A stretch of 64,000 nt of DNA, from the NCBI RefSeq assembly GCF_918741275.1, contig NZ_CAKKNA010000007.1, positions 62,001 through 126,000 of the forward strand, read 5' to 3'. The notes beneath the pieces were generated by a model that had not been told where the DNA came from, searched no databases, and saw nothing but the letters and a program-made list of their open reading frames with translations. This stretch comes from Bacillus sp. CECT 9360. Its GTDB lineage: Bacteria > Bacillota > Bacilli > Bacillales > DSM-1321. The position numbers and the translations under genes were made by a program. Below, in pieces: positions 7,054 to 15,932 of the stretch; the first letter of the stretch is position 1, and each line of letters begins with the position of its first letter.

Positions 7054-7548
7054 ATGCAGGAAAATATGTCAATCCGCGAGGAACTATTAAAAAGTGTAGA
7101 CGGTTTATCAGACCAGCAGTTAAATGAAAAAGTAGAAGCGGGTAGCTGGACGATCATGCAGGTTTTGGAGCATCTTTATTTAATGGAAACGGTTATCGCA
7201 ATGGGCATTTCTAAAGAGCTGGCAAATGATCAAAGCGAGCCTGCTCCATCAAAGCCTATCCATTTATCGGTTAACAGAACAACAAAAGTCGAGGCGCCTT
7301 CATTTGTAATTCCTTCAGACAACTTTATCATCCTCGAAGAAATAAAGAAAAAATTGATTGAATCTAGAAAAACACTGATTCAAGTTACTGAAGGTATTTC
7401 CCCGCAAGACTTGGAGCAAAAATCCTTTCCTCATCCCATATTTGGTCCATTAAACTTAAAACAATGGATTCCATTTGTAGGCTTTCATGAAAAAAGGCAT
7501 CTCGGCCAAATTGAAGAATTAAAGGAAAAATTGACTGATTTAACCTAG
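7054..7548 (+). CDS. DinB-family four-helix protein
   Basis: A 164-residue member of the DinB/YfiT-like superfamily. It has the typical N-terminal SVDGLSDQQLNEK, a metal-ligand histidine in QVLEHLYLME and the C-terminal FHEKRHLGQIEEL that supplies the other ligands. Related proteins act as metal-dependent thiol transferases or remain uncharacterised. It is preceded by AAGAAGGGGG and followed by a terminator, so it is probably monocistronic. Confidence 0.8.
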   Translation: MQENMSIREELLKSVDGLSDQQLNEKVEAGSWTIMQVLEHLYLMETVIAMGISKELANDQSEPAPSKPIHLSVNRTTKVEAPSFVIPSDNFIILEEIKKKLIESRKTLIQVTEGISPQDLEQKSFPHPIFGPLNLKQWIPFVGFHEKRHLGQIEELKEKLTDLT

Positions 7549-7561
7549 ATACCTGCCTTAG

Positions 7562-7590
7562 TCCACCTGATTATCTAGGTGGATTTTTTC
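7562..7590 (+). terminator. Terminator
   Basis: TCCACCT and AGGTGGA pair around GATTATCT and are followed by TTTTTT, directly after the DinB-family gene. Confidence 0.85.
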
Positions 7591-7716
7591 AGGTAGATCC
7601 CCTCATCCAGAATTACTTGGAATTATTTTTCCCTGACTTCCCTTTGTACTTGTGAAATAATAAAAGGAATAAATATGTTTGCAATCTTAGAATTGACAGA
7701 ACGGAAGGAGTATATA

Positions 7717-8265
7717 GTGCTCGGTAAATTTATCAGAATTATATTTTTCATTTCACTGATTATACTGTTGCCAGTATGGTTGGTTTACTATTATCTTTTC
7801 CCTCCCGACCTTGAAGAAGTTGAGTTGCCTGACAGCCTTCATCCGGTAGTGGCAGAAAAAAGGGACATTCTTGTTAGAAGGACCAGTGAGACAGGCATTC
7901 CCATTCTCATCACTGCCGGCTTCAGGTTGAGTGAGGAACAGGATGAATTATACGAACAGGGAAGGTCACAGCCGGGGAACATCGTGACGAATGCTAAAGG
8001 CGGTGAATCGCTTCATAATTTTGGACTCGCCATCGACTTTGCCTTACTTAACAAAAAAGGGGAAGCGATTTGGGATATGGAGTATGATGGCAACGCAAAT
8101 GGTAAACCAGACTGGGATGAAGTAGTAGCCATCGCGAAGGAAGAAGGCTTCGAATGGGGAGGAGATTTTATGGGACAATTCAAAGATTATCCTCATTTTC
8201 AAATGGATTTCGGCTTAAGTCTTAGGGAACTGCAGCGGGGACATAGGCCTCCCGGGAGTGAGTAG
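7717..8265 (+). CDS. M15-family cell-wall peptidase (CwlK/VanY-type)
   Basis: A 182-residue membrane-anchored peptidase. A transmembrane segment at the N-terminus (about 5-27) leads to an extracellular M15 zinc peptidase domain. The metal and catalytic motifs are SLHNFGLAID (HxxxxxxD) and DYPHFQ, with WGGDF before it. This pattern is closest to CwlK-type L,D-endopeptidases or D-alanyl-D-alanine carboxypeptidases acting on peptidoglycan. The GTG at 7717 follows GGAAGGAG at ideal distance and is preferred to an ATG 42 nt upstream. Confidence 0.88.
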   Translation: MLGKFIRIIFFISLIILLPVWLVYYYLFPPDLEEVELPDSLHPVVAEKRDILVRRTSETGIPILITAGFRLSEEQDELYEQGRSQPGNIVTNAKGGESLHNFGLAIDFALLNKKGEAIWDMEYDGNANGKPDWDEVVAIAKEEGFEWGGDFMGQFKDYPHFQMDFGLSLRELQRGHRPPGSE

Positions 8266-8346
8266 GCAGCTTGTAACAGTTACAAGCTTCGGTTATGTTA
8301 TTAAGGAAAAGAGTAAAGAATTTAAAGATGAAGGAGTTCAGTATCG

Positions 8347-8859
8347 ATGGAAGAAACAAAACATAACAGGGATTCGCTGGTCATTAAGACGAGCATTGTC
8401 CTTCCGCCTGATACGAATAATTTAGGGACGATGTTCGGAGGTAAATTGATGGCTTATATTGATGATGTAGCTGCCATTTCCGCCATGCGTCACTCGAGAA
8501 CAAATTCAGTAACTGCCTCAATGGATTCCATCGATTTCCTGCATCCGATTTATGAAGGAAACTCAGTTTGCCTCGAGGGGTTTGTCACATTTACTGGACG
8601 ATCCTCCATGGAGGTCATGGTGAAAGTGATCGCTGAGGATTTATTGACAGGGGAGCGCAACATTTGTGCGATATCTTTTTTAACATTCGTGGCGATTGAT
8701 GTAAATGGTAAACCAACACCTGTTCCAAAGCTAAACCCGCAAACCGAACTGGAAAAGAATCTCTATGAAACAGGAAAGCAAAGAGCCGAGATGCGCAAAA
8801 AAAGAAGAAAAGAAACGGCATTAATCGCAAGCACATTCGGATCAGATCTTCCATGGTAA
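8347..8859 (+). CDS. ykhA: Acyl-CoA thioesterase, hotdog fold
   Basis: A 170-residue hotdog-fold protein of the BACH/YkhA type, which hydrolyses acyl-CoA to free acid and CoA. Hallmarks are NNLGTMFGGKLMAYIDDVAA at about residues 25-44, where the Asn and Asp form the active site, then DFLHPI and a basic C-terminal tail (MRKKRRKE). Length matches Bacillus YkhA. A terminator follows and the next gene is convergent. Confidence 0.87.
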   Translation: MEETKHNRDSLVIKTSIVLPPDTNNLGTMFGGKLMAYIDDVAAISAMRHSRTNSVTASMDSIDFLHPIYEGNSVCLEGFVTFTGRSSMEVMVKVIAEDLLTGERNICAISFLTFVAIDVNGKPTPVPKLNPQTELEKNLYETGKQRAEMRKKRRKETALIASTFGSDLPW

Positions 8860-8946
8860 ATAAAGAAAACTCGTCGATTTACGAGCCGTAAGGCAGAGAC
8901 GTAGTTGCACTTATGCAGAAAGGAAATTTTATCCTTTTCTGCTAAC

Positions 8947-8985
8947 AAAAGGTGTCCTGCATTTTTTTGTATGGACACCTTTTTA
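8947..8985. terminator. Bidirectional terminator between convergent genes
   Basis: AAAAGGTGTCC and GGACACCTTTT form a hairpin with T runs on the plus strand. Its minus-strand reading also serves the gene ending at 8986. Confidence 0.75.
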
Positions 8986-9621
8986 TTAGTCATCGCTTGA
9001 TAAAATTCCGAAAAATCGAAGGATATTCACGAACAGATTGATAAAATCAAGATAAAGATTCAATGCCATTAACGGCACCTCTTCAGCACTCACTCCATAT
9101 TGTTTCATTCGGTTAAAATCATATAAAACATATCCGCTGAAAACGAGAATCCCGATAAAGGAATATACCAGCATCGCAGTCGAGCCGAGCGGTGAAAAGA
9201 TGTTGAAAATAGAAATCACGATCAACGCAAGCAACGCAGCCATCAGCATACCACCGAGGAAGGTTAAGTCACGCTTGGTTTTCGTTGCATAAAGCGCCAA
9301 ACCTCCGAAAACTACAGTCGTCGTCACCCCGGCCAGCAACACTACATCAGCGCCCGCTGCCGCGGCATAGTAAGCTACGATAGGATATGTGGTGATTCCT
9401 GAAATAAAGGTAAAGGTGTAAAGAAAGGTGTAGCCAATTGCCTTTTTTCTTCTTAAAAAGAAAGCAGCAACGAGCATGACCAGCTCAAGAATGGCCAGTG
9501 GCAGAAATAAAGCGGGCGGGACATACACCCCGATTGCCATCCCAAGTACTGAAACTGCCAAAGAAAGTGCAAAAATTCTTAGCACAGAAGGCATATGACT
9601 ATCTGCCGTTTGAGTATACAT
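8986..9621 (-). CDS. Bax inhibitor-1 / YetJ-family membrane protein
   Basis: A 211-residue protein with seven hydrophobic helices, of the BI-1/YccA/YetJ family. The B. subtilis member is a pH-gated calcium leak channel. The paired aspartates that form the pH sensor in YetJ are preserved in LYDFNRM and LYLDFINLF near the C-terminus. It is located in the cytoplasmic membrane and monocistronic, with its promoter in 9622-9720. Confidence 0.87.
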   Translation of the reverse strand: MYTQTADSHMPSVLRIFALSLAVSVLGMAIGVYVPPALFLPLAILELVMLVAAFFLRRKKAIGYTFLYTFTFISGITTYPIVAYYAAAAGADVVLLAGVTTTVVFGGLALYATKTKRDLTFLGGMLMAALLALIVISIFNIFSPLGSTAMLVYSFIGILVFSGYVLYDFNRMKQYGVSAEEVPLMALNLYLDFINLFVNILRFFGILSSDD

Positions 9622-9792
9622 GAAAATTCCCCCAATGTTCTATTTACATTTTCTACGGATGTGGATTCAATTAAGTTTCACTTATTATAAATTTTACGAA
9701 AGACCCACCTCCAATTATATCGTCGGAAAAGAATAGTTTTACAGGTCCGTTATTAGGATAAATAGGTAGAAACAGGAATGAGGGGTGAGGAT

Positions 9793-9969
9793 ATGGAAAT
9801 AAGGAATCCGGAACAGACACTAAGAGAAATGGAAATCATTCTTACAGATGCACTTCACCGCAATCTAAATCCTTTGGAGCAGGAAATTGTAAATGATGCA
9901 GTGGCCTATCAGGATGAAAAGCGAATTGCATTTTTAGAGCTCATAAAGGAGTTGATTAACAAAACGTAA
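9793..9969 (+). CDS. Small hypothetical protein
   Basis: A 58-residue soluble, acidic, mostly helical protein starting MEIRNPEQTLREM, with GAGGGG 7 nt before the ATG. I do not recognise a family. The stop codon overlaps the first unit of a 20-bp tandem repeat array, and the only terminator lies beyond the array, so the repeat is part of its 3' untranslated region. Confidence 0.6.
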   Translation: MEIRNPEQTLREMEIILTDALHRNLNPLEQEIVNDAVAYQDEKRIAFLELIKELINKT

Positions 9970-10247
9970 TTTGCGAGCGGTTAACTGAATTTGCGAGCGA
10001 AGATCCGAATTTACGAGCGGTTATCTGAATTTACGAGCGAAGATCCGAATTTACGAGCGGTTATCTGAATTTACGAGCGGTTATCCGGATTTACGAGCGG
10101 TTCTCTAAATTTACGAGCGGTTATCCGGATTTACGAGCGGTTATCTGAATTTACGAGCGGTTATCCGGATTTACGAGCGGTTATCTGAATTTACGAGCGG
10201 TTATCTGAATTTGCAAGCGATAATCCAAATTTGCGAGCGATATCTAA
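9969..10247. repeat. Tandem array of 14 units, exact 20-bp period
   Basis: Fourteen consecutive units of the form ATTTACGAGCGGTTATCTGA run head to tail. Thirteen are exactly 20 bp and the last is 19. ATTTxCGAGCG is almost invariant, while the last eight or nine bases switch among a few versions (GTTATCTGA, GTTATCCGG, AAGATCCGA). The array begins on the last base of the preceding stop codon and ends just before a terminator. Confidence 0.95.
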
Positions 10248-10262
10248 ATTTGTTTTAATATA

Positions 10263-10292
10263 AGAAAACCTGCCGATCGGCGGGTTTTCTTT
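10263..10292 (+). terminator. Terminator after the 20-bp array
   Basis: AGAAAACCTGCCGAT and ATCGGCGGGTTTTCT form a long near-perfect hairpin followed by T-rich sequence. It closes the transcript that includes the array. Confidence 0.88.
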
Positions 10293-10344
10293 CTAAAATA
10301 CATATAAAAACATTATAATCAGAAAAAAAGAAGGAGGAATCATT

Positions 10345-11394
10345 TTGACAATTATCAACGAAAAAGAAATCGTTACATACATAAAAGATTTAGTTTCAAT
10401 ACCGAGTCCTTCGGGTTATACAGAAGAGGCGATTTCATATGTGGCCTCGTTTATGGATGAAAGAGGGATTTCTTATCAGATCACCAATAAGGGTGCGTTG
10501 ATTGCTTCGTTAGTAGGGGATGACGACAGTAGGCACAGATTGCTTACGGCCCATGTAGACACACTAGGTTCAATGGTGAAGGAAATCAAAAGCAACGGTC
10601 GGCTTCGTTTGACAATGATCGGAGGCTTTCGTTGGAATTCAGTTGAAGGGGAGTATTGTAAAATCCACACAGCAGACGGAAACGTATACACCGGTACGAT
10701 CCTAATCAATCAGACGTCCGTGCACGTATATAAAAACGCGGGGGATGCCAAGCGTGATGAGACTACTATCGAAGTAAGGATAGACGAGCCAGTAAAGACA
10801 AAAACTGAAACGGAAGCATTGGGGATTTCTGTAGGTGATTTTGTTTCCTTCGAACCAAGAGTGGAGGAAACAGCAAGTGGGTTCTTGAAATCAAGACATC
10901 TTGACGATAAAGCGAGTGTCGGAATTTTGCTTCACCTCATTGAACTTGTTCAGAAAGGCACGATTCGATTGAGCTATACTACTCATTTTCTGATTTCCAA
11001 TAATGAAGAGATCGGGTATGGAGGAAACTCCAATATCCCCGCTAAAACGGTTGAGTATATCGCGATCGATATGGGGGCGATCGGTGAGGGACAATCGACA
11101 GACGAATATAGCGTCTCCATTTGTGCCAAGGATTCCTCGGGACCTTACCACTATAAATTGCGGCAGCATTTAATCTCCCTGGCAAAGGAAAACAAAGTGG
11201 ACTACCGTGTGGATATCTACCCATATTACAACTCGGACGCATCTGCTGCAATTCGGGCGGGTCATGATGTAGCCCACGGCTTAATCGGTCCGGGCATCGA
11301 TGCTTCCCACGCCTTTGAACGGACACATGCCAGCTCACTCGGGCACACCGCCAATTTGTTGCATCATTATTTAGAATCCCCGCTCATAAAATAA
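10345..11394 (+). CDS. M42-family metallo-aminopeptidase
   Basis: A 349-residue protein of the M42 glutamyl-aminopeptidase/deblocking aminopeptidase family. These are cytosolic, di-metal, tetrahedral dodecamers that trim peptides. Metal and catalytic motifs are AHVDTLGSMV (about 66-75), HLDDKASVG, NNEEIGYGGN and IDMGAIGEG, with a late histidine in ASHAFERTH. Length matches Bacillus YsdC/YhfE. Translation starts at a TTG with AAGGAGG upstream. A terminator follows directly. Confidence 0.92.
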   Translation: MTIINEKEIVTYIKDLVSIPSPSGYTEEAISYVASFMDERGISYQITNKGALIASLVGDDDSRHRLLTAHVDTLGSMVKEIKSNGRLRLTMIGGFRWNSVEGEYCKIHTADGNVYTGTILINQTSVHVYKNAGDAKRDETTIEVRIDEPVKTKTETEALGISVGDFVSFEPRVEETASGFLKSRHLDDKASVGILLHLIELVQKGTIRLSYTTHFLISNNEEIGYGGNSNIPAKTVEYIAIDMGAIGEGQSTDEYSVSICAKDSSGPYHYKLRQHLISLAKENKVDYRVDIYPYYNSDASAAIRAGHDVAHGLIGPGIDASHAFERTHASSLGHTANLLHHYLESPLIK

Positions 11395-11403
11395 TGATGG
11401 TAA

Positions 11404-11430
11404 AAGCCTGCTCAAATTCGAGCAGGCTTC
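11404..11430. terminator. Bidirectional terminator
   Basis: AAGCCTGCTC and GAGCAGGCTT form a 10-bp stem between the convergent peptidase gene and a 39-codon minus-strand ORF. Confidence 0.8.
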
Positions 11431-11437
11431 TAAGTCG

Positions 11438-11557
11438 CTATTTTTGGGGAGGATCATTTTTATCAGGATCTCTTTGGGCACTGATATCTTGGTTCTGGTC
11501 TTTCTTTTTATCCTGTTCCACAGAATCGTTCTCATTTCGTTTGTTGTTCTCTGCCAT
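11438..11557 (-). CDS. 39-residue hydrophilic small protein
   Basis: A short ORF with an excellent ribosome site (AAAGGAGG, 7 nt before ATG). It encodes MAENNKRNENDSVEQ... ending DPDKNDPPQK, highly charged, with no hydrophobic segment and no cysteine. Composition is like the small disordered proteins of spores, but I do not recognise a family. It ends at a shared bidirectional terminator. Confidence 0.6.
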   Translation of the reverse strand: MAENNKRNENDSVEQDKKKDQNQDISAQRDPDKNDPPQK

Positions 11558-11698
11558 GCTTGTTTCCTCCTTTAATCATCTATAGTCTGTTTTACCCTAA
11601 CGGAGCTATAAAAAACGTGATGCTAATCCAGAAAAAATAAGTAACTTTTATAAAATCAGGTTATAATTAACTTATTGCGTAAAAAATGGAGGATACAT

Positions 11699-11998
11699 AT
11701 GTTACAATCACCAATCAGGCTGTTTCGTTTTATGGGATTCATCGAAGGAGGATCGCTACTTTTATTGCTGGCGATTGCTATGCCTTTAAAGTATTTTATG
11801 GATATGCCGATTGCCGTAAGAATTGTCGGTTCCTTGCATGGTCTGTTTTTCATCGTGTATATATTGGTTATCGCATATACAGCTTTTAAAGTCCGTTGGT
11901 TTTGGAAGTGGGTCATTGGAGCGGTTGCCGTCGCATTCATTCCATTTGGCAATTTTATATTAGATTCCATTCTCCAAAAAAAGATTGAAAAGGAATAA
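11699..11998 (+). CDS. DUF3817 small membrane protein
   Basis: A 99-residue membrane protein with three hydrophobic helices. MGFIEGGSLLLLL, LHGLFFIVYI and AFIPFGNFILDS follow the DUF3817 pattern. Function is unknown in the family. The ATG at 11699 is preceded by GGAGG; an upstream TTG lacks a site. A terminator follows at 12003. Confidence 0.8.
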   Translation: MLQSPIRLFRFMGFIEGGSLLLLLAIAMPLKYFMDMPIAVRIVGSLHGLFFIVYILVIAYTAFKVRWFWKWVIGAVAVAFIPFGNFILDSILQKKIEKE

Positions 11999-12002
11999 AG
12001 AG

Positions 12003-12037
12003 GCACCCGCTGAGAAAAAATCCGGCGGGTGTTTTTT
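12003..12037 (+). terminator. Terminator
   Basis: GCACCCGC and GCGGGTGT form a stem around an A-rich loop, followed by six T, directly after the DUF3817 gene. Confidence 0.85.
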
Positions 12038-12194
12038 ATATAAGAAATTGTCAGATGAAAAATATGAATGTTTCATTAGCGATTTATACATAATACAAAG
12101 TATGCATTTTCAACAGAGACCTCAGAGAAACGTTAACTGAGATCCTGTTTTGTTGGAGAGTTTTATACTATCAATAGTAAAGGTGAGAGCATTC

Positions 12195-13001
12195 ATGAGT
12201 CCTGGTGAATTATTGATTATTGGCGGAGCAGAAGAAAAATTCCATGGCGGAGAGGTTTTGAGCAAATTTGTCGAGTTGGCAGGGAGACAAAACCGAGGCA
12301 TTGGCATTCTTCCGACAGCATCGAAGATTCCTGAAGACGTTAGTTCTGATTACATCCAAACATTTAAACAGCTTGGTGTAGAACGGATTGAAGTGATTGA
12401 TGTAGATTCAAGAGAACGTGCTGAAGATCCGTCCATCACGGGACTTGTTGACTCACTTTCCGCTATCTTTATTACAGGCGGCGATCAGAGCAGGCTTTCC
12501 GAACTTATTGGCGGTACGAAATTGCATGAAACCTTAATGACGCAATGGAAAAAAGGCATGGTTCTGGCAGGGACGAGTGCGGGTGCATCGATTATGGCTA
12601 AACAAATGATCGTAGCAGCTGACACATTGCTGAATGATGACAAACTAAAAGTTGAATTAGGCATTGGGTTTGGATTTATGGATCATATGCTTATTGACCA
12701 GCACTTCTCCCAGCGGGGAAGGTTTGACCGATTATTGAGCGCCATCGCGGAAAACAAAGAAATCATTGGAATCGGCATCGATGAAAATACAGCCATTTTA
12801 ATCAGTGATAACAAATTTGAAGTATTTGGCGAACATCAGGTTCTCGTTATAGACGGAAAGAGCAGCAATTACATTAACATTAAAACATCCGAAAATGGCA
12901 GCGAGGAGCTGACAATTTCCGGATTTCAATTACACACACTTACTGAAGGCTATAGTTTTGATCTCATCAAACGAAAATTAATTCTCAAAAAGGGGATATA
13001 A
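12195..13001 (+). CDS. cphB: Cyanophycinase
   Basis: A 268-residue S51-type serine peptidase that releases beta-Asp-Arg dipeptides from cyanophycin. The nucleophile elbow GTSAGASIM lies near residue 128. FITGGDQSRL and MDHMLIDQHFSQRGRFDRL are family landmarks. Length equals known cyanophycinases, and there is no secretion signal, so it acts on intracellular polymer. The ATG at 12195 has AAAGGTGAG upstream. The synthetase gene begins 2 nt after its stop, so polymer making and breaking are encoded in one operon. Confidence 0.92.
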   Translation: MSPGELLIIGGAEEKFHGGEVLSKFVELAGRQNRGIGILPTASKIPEDVSSDYIQTFKQLGVERIEVIDVDSRERAEDPSITGLVDSLSAIFITGGDQSRLSELIGGTKLHETLMTQWKKGMVLAGTSAGASIMAKQMIVAADTLLNDDKLKVELGIGFGFMDHMLIDQHFSQRGRFDRLLSAIAENKEIIGIGIDENTAILISDNKFEVFGEHQVLVIDGKSSNYINIKTSENGSEELTISGFQLHTLTEGYSFDLIKRKLILKKGI

Positions 13002-13003
13002 GA

Positions 13004-15619
13004 ATGAAAATCAACCTTGTAAGGTATTTGAAAGGTCCTAACTACTTTTCATATAAACCGACGATGTTTATAGAAGTGGATATAGAGGATTTGGAGCTAC
13101 AGCCATCAGATACAATACCTGGTTTTAACGAAACCCTTGTAAAAACATTGCCGGGTTTGAAAAAGCATACCTGTTCGCCGGGGGTTGAAGGCGGATTTAT
13201 CCAGCGCTTGACTCGCGGAACATGGATGGGACACATATTGGAGCATATGGCAATCGAGCTCCAAATAGCAGCTGGTATAGATGTCAAACGCGGGAAGACC
13301 ATAACCGGCGAAAAGCTTGGCATATATTATGTCACTTTCAACTTCAAAGAACCTAAATCAGGGTTTCATTCCTTCAAGGCAGCCATGGAAATTGCCGGGC
13401 GCATTTTAGCGGGAGAAAAAAATATCGATGCTACAGCCTACATTGATCAAGTAGCAGATCTTTTTTATAAAAATAAACTGGGACCGAGCACCGAATCCAT
13501 CTATAACGCCGCGATTCAGGCGAAAATACCGGTAGAGAGAATTGGGGATGACAGCCTGCTCCGTTTGGGAACAGGATCGAAACAAAAATTTGTACAAGCC
13601 ACGATCAGCAGCCAAACATCGAATATTGCTGTAGAAAATTCATGTGATAAGCAAATGACGAAAGAAATCTTAAAGAGCTGCGGCCTCCCGGTTCCGCATG
13701 GAGAAGTAGTATCGTCCATGACGGAAATCTTTAAAGCGGCAGACAAAATCGGGTTTCCGCTTGTTATTAAGCCACTGAACGGAAGGCAAGGGCAGGGAGT
13801 CATTACCAATATAAAAAATAAAGCCGAGCTTTTCAATGTTGTAAATTGTCTTGAAAAACATGTGGATAAATATATACTTGAGCGGCATTTTGAAGGCAAT
13901 GATTACCGACTGATGGTAGTGAACAATGTCTTTATTGCCGCGAGTCTACGGGTTCCGCCGTTTGTAATCGGAAATGGAAAGGACACAATCCTGGACTTGA
14001 TTAAAGAAGAAAATGAGAACCCGCTTAGAGGAAACGGACATGAGAAACCGATGTCAAAAATTCCATATAATCATACCGTAACCTGTTATTTGGAAAAGCT
14101 GGATTTAACCCTTAACTCTGTGCCTGACAAGGGTAAGATCATTCAGGTTGTCGGGAATGCCAATTTGTCGACCGGCGGAAAAGCGATTGACGTCACTGAT
14201 CAAGTACATCCATCGATCAAGGAAATTGCGATTACAGCGGTCAAAGCGATTGGTCTTGATATTGCCGGGATTGATTTCATCTGTAAAGATATTTCAGAGC
14301 CGTTTAATAAAAATACGATGGCGATTATCGAAATTAATGCAGCTCCTGGCATCAGAATGCATCATTATCCAAGTGAAGGTAAAAAGCATGATGTCGGAAA
14401 AGCGATTGTCAATTATCTCTTTAAAAGCCGGAAGGAATCAGCCATTCCGATTATTTCCGTGACGGGGACAAACGGTAAGACGACTACTGCGAGGCTCGTA
14501 AGTTTTTTTCTTTCGAAAGAAGGCGTGACCGTTGGAATGACGAATTCTGACGGAGTTTACATTAACAACATAAGCATTGACGCCGGAGATTGCAGCGGCC
14601 CCATCAGTGCGAGGAAAATCTTAAGCAATCCCGCTGTCGATTTTGCTGTGCTCGAAACGGCAAGGGGCGGCATCCTTCGGGAAGGTCTTGCCTTTCGACA
14701 TTGTGAAGTCGGAATTGTCACGAATGTCTCGGAAGATCATCTCGGCATTGATGGCATCCAAACGTTTGAACATTTAGTCAAATTGAAGCGGTTGATTCCC
14801 GAAGTTGTGATAGATGACGGTTATTGCATCTTAAATGCGGATGATGAGAATGTGGCCAAAATGGCTGAGCACACGGACGCACAAGTGATATATACGTCGG
14901 TTTGTCAGGATAATCCTTACATCAGCGGGGCAATAAATGATATGAAAAGGGCCTGGTTTGTTGATGATAAGGGCTGGATCGTCTATGCTTCAAAAGGAAT
15001 TCTGAGGAAAATCCTGCCCTGTAAAGAAATACCGATAACGATCGGGGGATTCGCCAAGCACAATATTTCCAATCTGCTTCAAGCGATGGCCGCAGCCCAT
15101 ACCCAAGGAGTTTCATTGAATGAATTAAAAGAAAAAGCCCTTTTATTCACTCCCAATGTTGACCTTTCAAAAGGAAGGTTCAATAAAAGGGAAATGAAAG
15201 AACGGACGATCATTGTTGATTATGCCCATAATGTTTCTGGCATGGAGGCCATCTATGATACTGTAAAAGAATTTCCAAGTAAAAGGGTGATTACCGTCCT
15301 GGCTGGGCCTGGTGACAGAAAAAACGAAGACATCAAGAACATGGCCTATGTCGCAGCCGAGCAAAGTGATCTTTTGGTTATAAAGGAAGATGATGATCTG
15401 CGCGACAGAAAGCAGTATGAAATGGCCAATCTCATCCAGGCTACCGCCATGGAGCGTCACCTGAGCAAACAACAGGCCCTTGTCGTTCTTAATGAGCTGG
15501 ACGCCTTTAAGAGGGCATGGGAGCTTTCAAAGCCGGGTGACCTGCTGCTGTTCTTCTATACAGACTTTGGATACGTAAATCAATTCTTTGAACTGGTTGG
15601 GAAACATCAGCTGCAATAA
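13004..15619 (+). CDS. cphA: Cyanophycin synthetase
   Basis: An 871-residue enzyme that polymerises aspartate and arginine into multi-L-arginyl-poly-L-aspartate using ATP. Three parts are visible: an N-terminal domain (1-160), an ATP-grasp ligase (about 210-475; VIKPLNGRQGQGV, EINAAPGIRMHH) and a Mur-ligase-like domain starting at the P-loop VTGTNGKTTTARL (about 486) and including TNVSEDHLG and VDYAHN. Length matches CphA1. It provides a nitrogen/carbon reserve and is unusual but not unknown in Firmicutes. The ribosome site lies inside the end of cphB, so the two are coupled. Confidence 0.93.
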   Translation: MKINLVRYLKGPNYFSYKPTMFIEVDIEDLELQPSDTIPGFNETLVKTLPGLKKHTCSPGVEGGFIQRLTRGTWMGHILEHMAIELQIAAGIDVKRGKTITGEKLGIYYVTFNFKEPKSGFHSFKAAMEIAGRILAGEKNIDATAYIDQVADLFYKNKLGPSTESIYNAAIQAKIPVERIGDDSLLRLGTGSKQKFVQATISSQTSNIAVENSCDKQMTKEILKSCGLPVPHGEVVSSMTEIFKAADKIGFPLVIKPLNGRQGQGVITNIKNKAELFNVVNCLEKHVDKYILERHFEGNDYRLMVVNNVFIAASLRVPPFVIGNGKDTILDLIKEENENPLRGNGHEKPMSKIPYNHTVTCYLEKLDLTLNSVPDKGKIIQVVGNANLSTGGKAIDVTDQVHPSIKEIAITAVKAIGLDIAGIDFICKDISEPFNKNTMAIIEINAAPGIRMHHYPSEGKKHDVGKAIVNYLFKSRKESAIPIISVTGTNGKTTTARLVSFFLSKEGVTVGMTNSDGVYINNISIDAGDCSGPISARKILSNPAVDFAVLETARGGILREGLAFRHCEVGIVTNVSEDHLGIDGIQTFEHLVKLKRLIPEVVIDDGYCILNADDENVAKMAEHTDAQVIYTSVCQDNPYISGAINDMKRAWFVDDKGWIVYASKGILRKILPCKEIPITIGGFAKHNISNLLQAMAAAHTQGVSLNELKEKALLFTPNVDLSKGRFNKREMKERTIIVDYAHNVSGMEAIYDTVKEFPSKRVITVLAGPGDRKNEDIKNMAYVAAEQSDLLVIKEDDDLRDRKQYEMANLIQATAMERHLSKQQALVVLNELDAFKRAWELSKPGDLLLFFYTDFGYVNQFFELVGKHQLQ

Positions 15620-15648
15620 ATCAGACCAGAGCAGCATAATAAAGAATT

Positions 15649-15685
15649 GGGACTGTTTGCTTTTTGTCAAACAGTCCTTTTGCAT
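15649..15685 (+). terminator. Terminator after cphA
   Basis: GGACTGTTTG and CAAACAGTCC form a 10-bp stem followed by TTTT. It separates cphA from the MurE-like gene. Confidence 0.85.
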
Positions 15686-15932
15686 TTTGAGAAACACAAA
15701 ACCCCGTACAACTATTATCAAAGACGTGCCAACCTCAAAAAAGATCCGCCTTTCGAAAAAAATTATCCATTTAAATAAGGTGAAAAGTTTCAAGGAGGGT
15801 AAAGAGATTAAATCTGTGCTTCTTTTTTATAAAACAAACGCCTGTAAATCCATAAATTCCTTTGTTAGAAAGGGGGCTAGATGGGAAAACGAATAATATA
15901 ACATCTACGAAAAAACCTGAAGGAGTGTACCG
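15686..15932 (+). other. Intergenic leader before the MurE-like ligase
   Basis: About 250 nt, AT-rich, after the cphA terminator. I see no ORF with a convincing ribosome site, no riboswitch and no repeat; it must hold the promoter of the MurE-like gene if that is transcribed separately. Confidence 0.5.

Noticed and set aside
9969-10247. CRISPR-like array
   Set aside because: The period is only 20 bp with no unique spacers of 30-40 bp, and there are no cas genes in the window.
15588-15896. 102-codon ORF between cphA and the MurE-like gene
   Set aside because: It begins inside cphA, crosses the cphA terminator and has no ribosome site.
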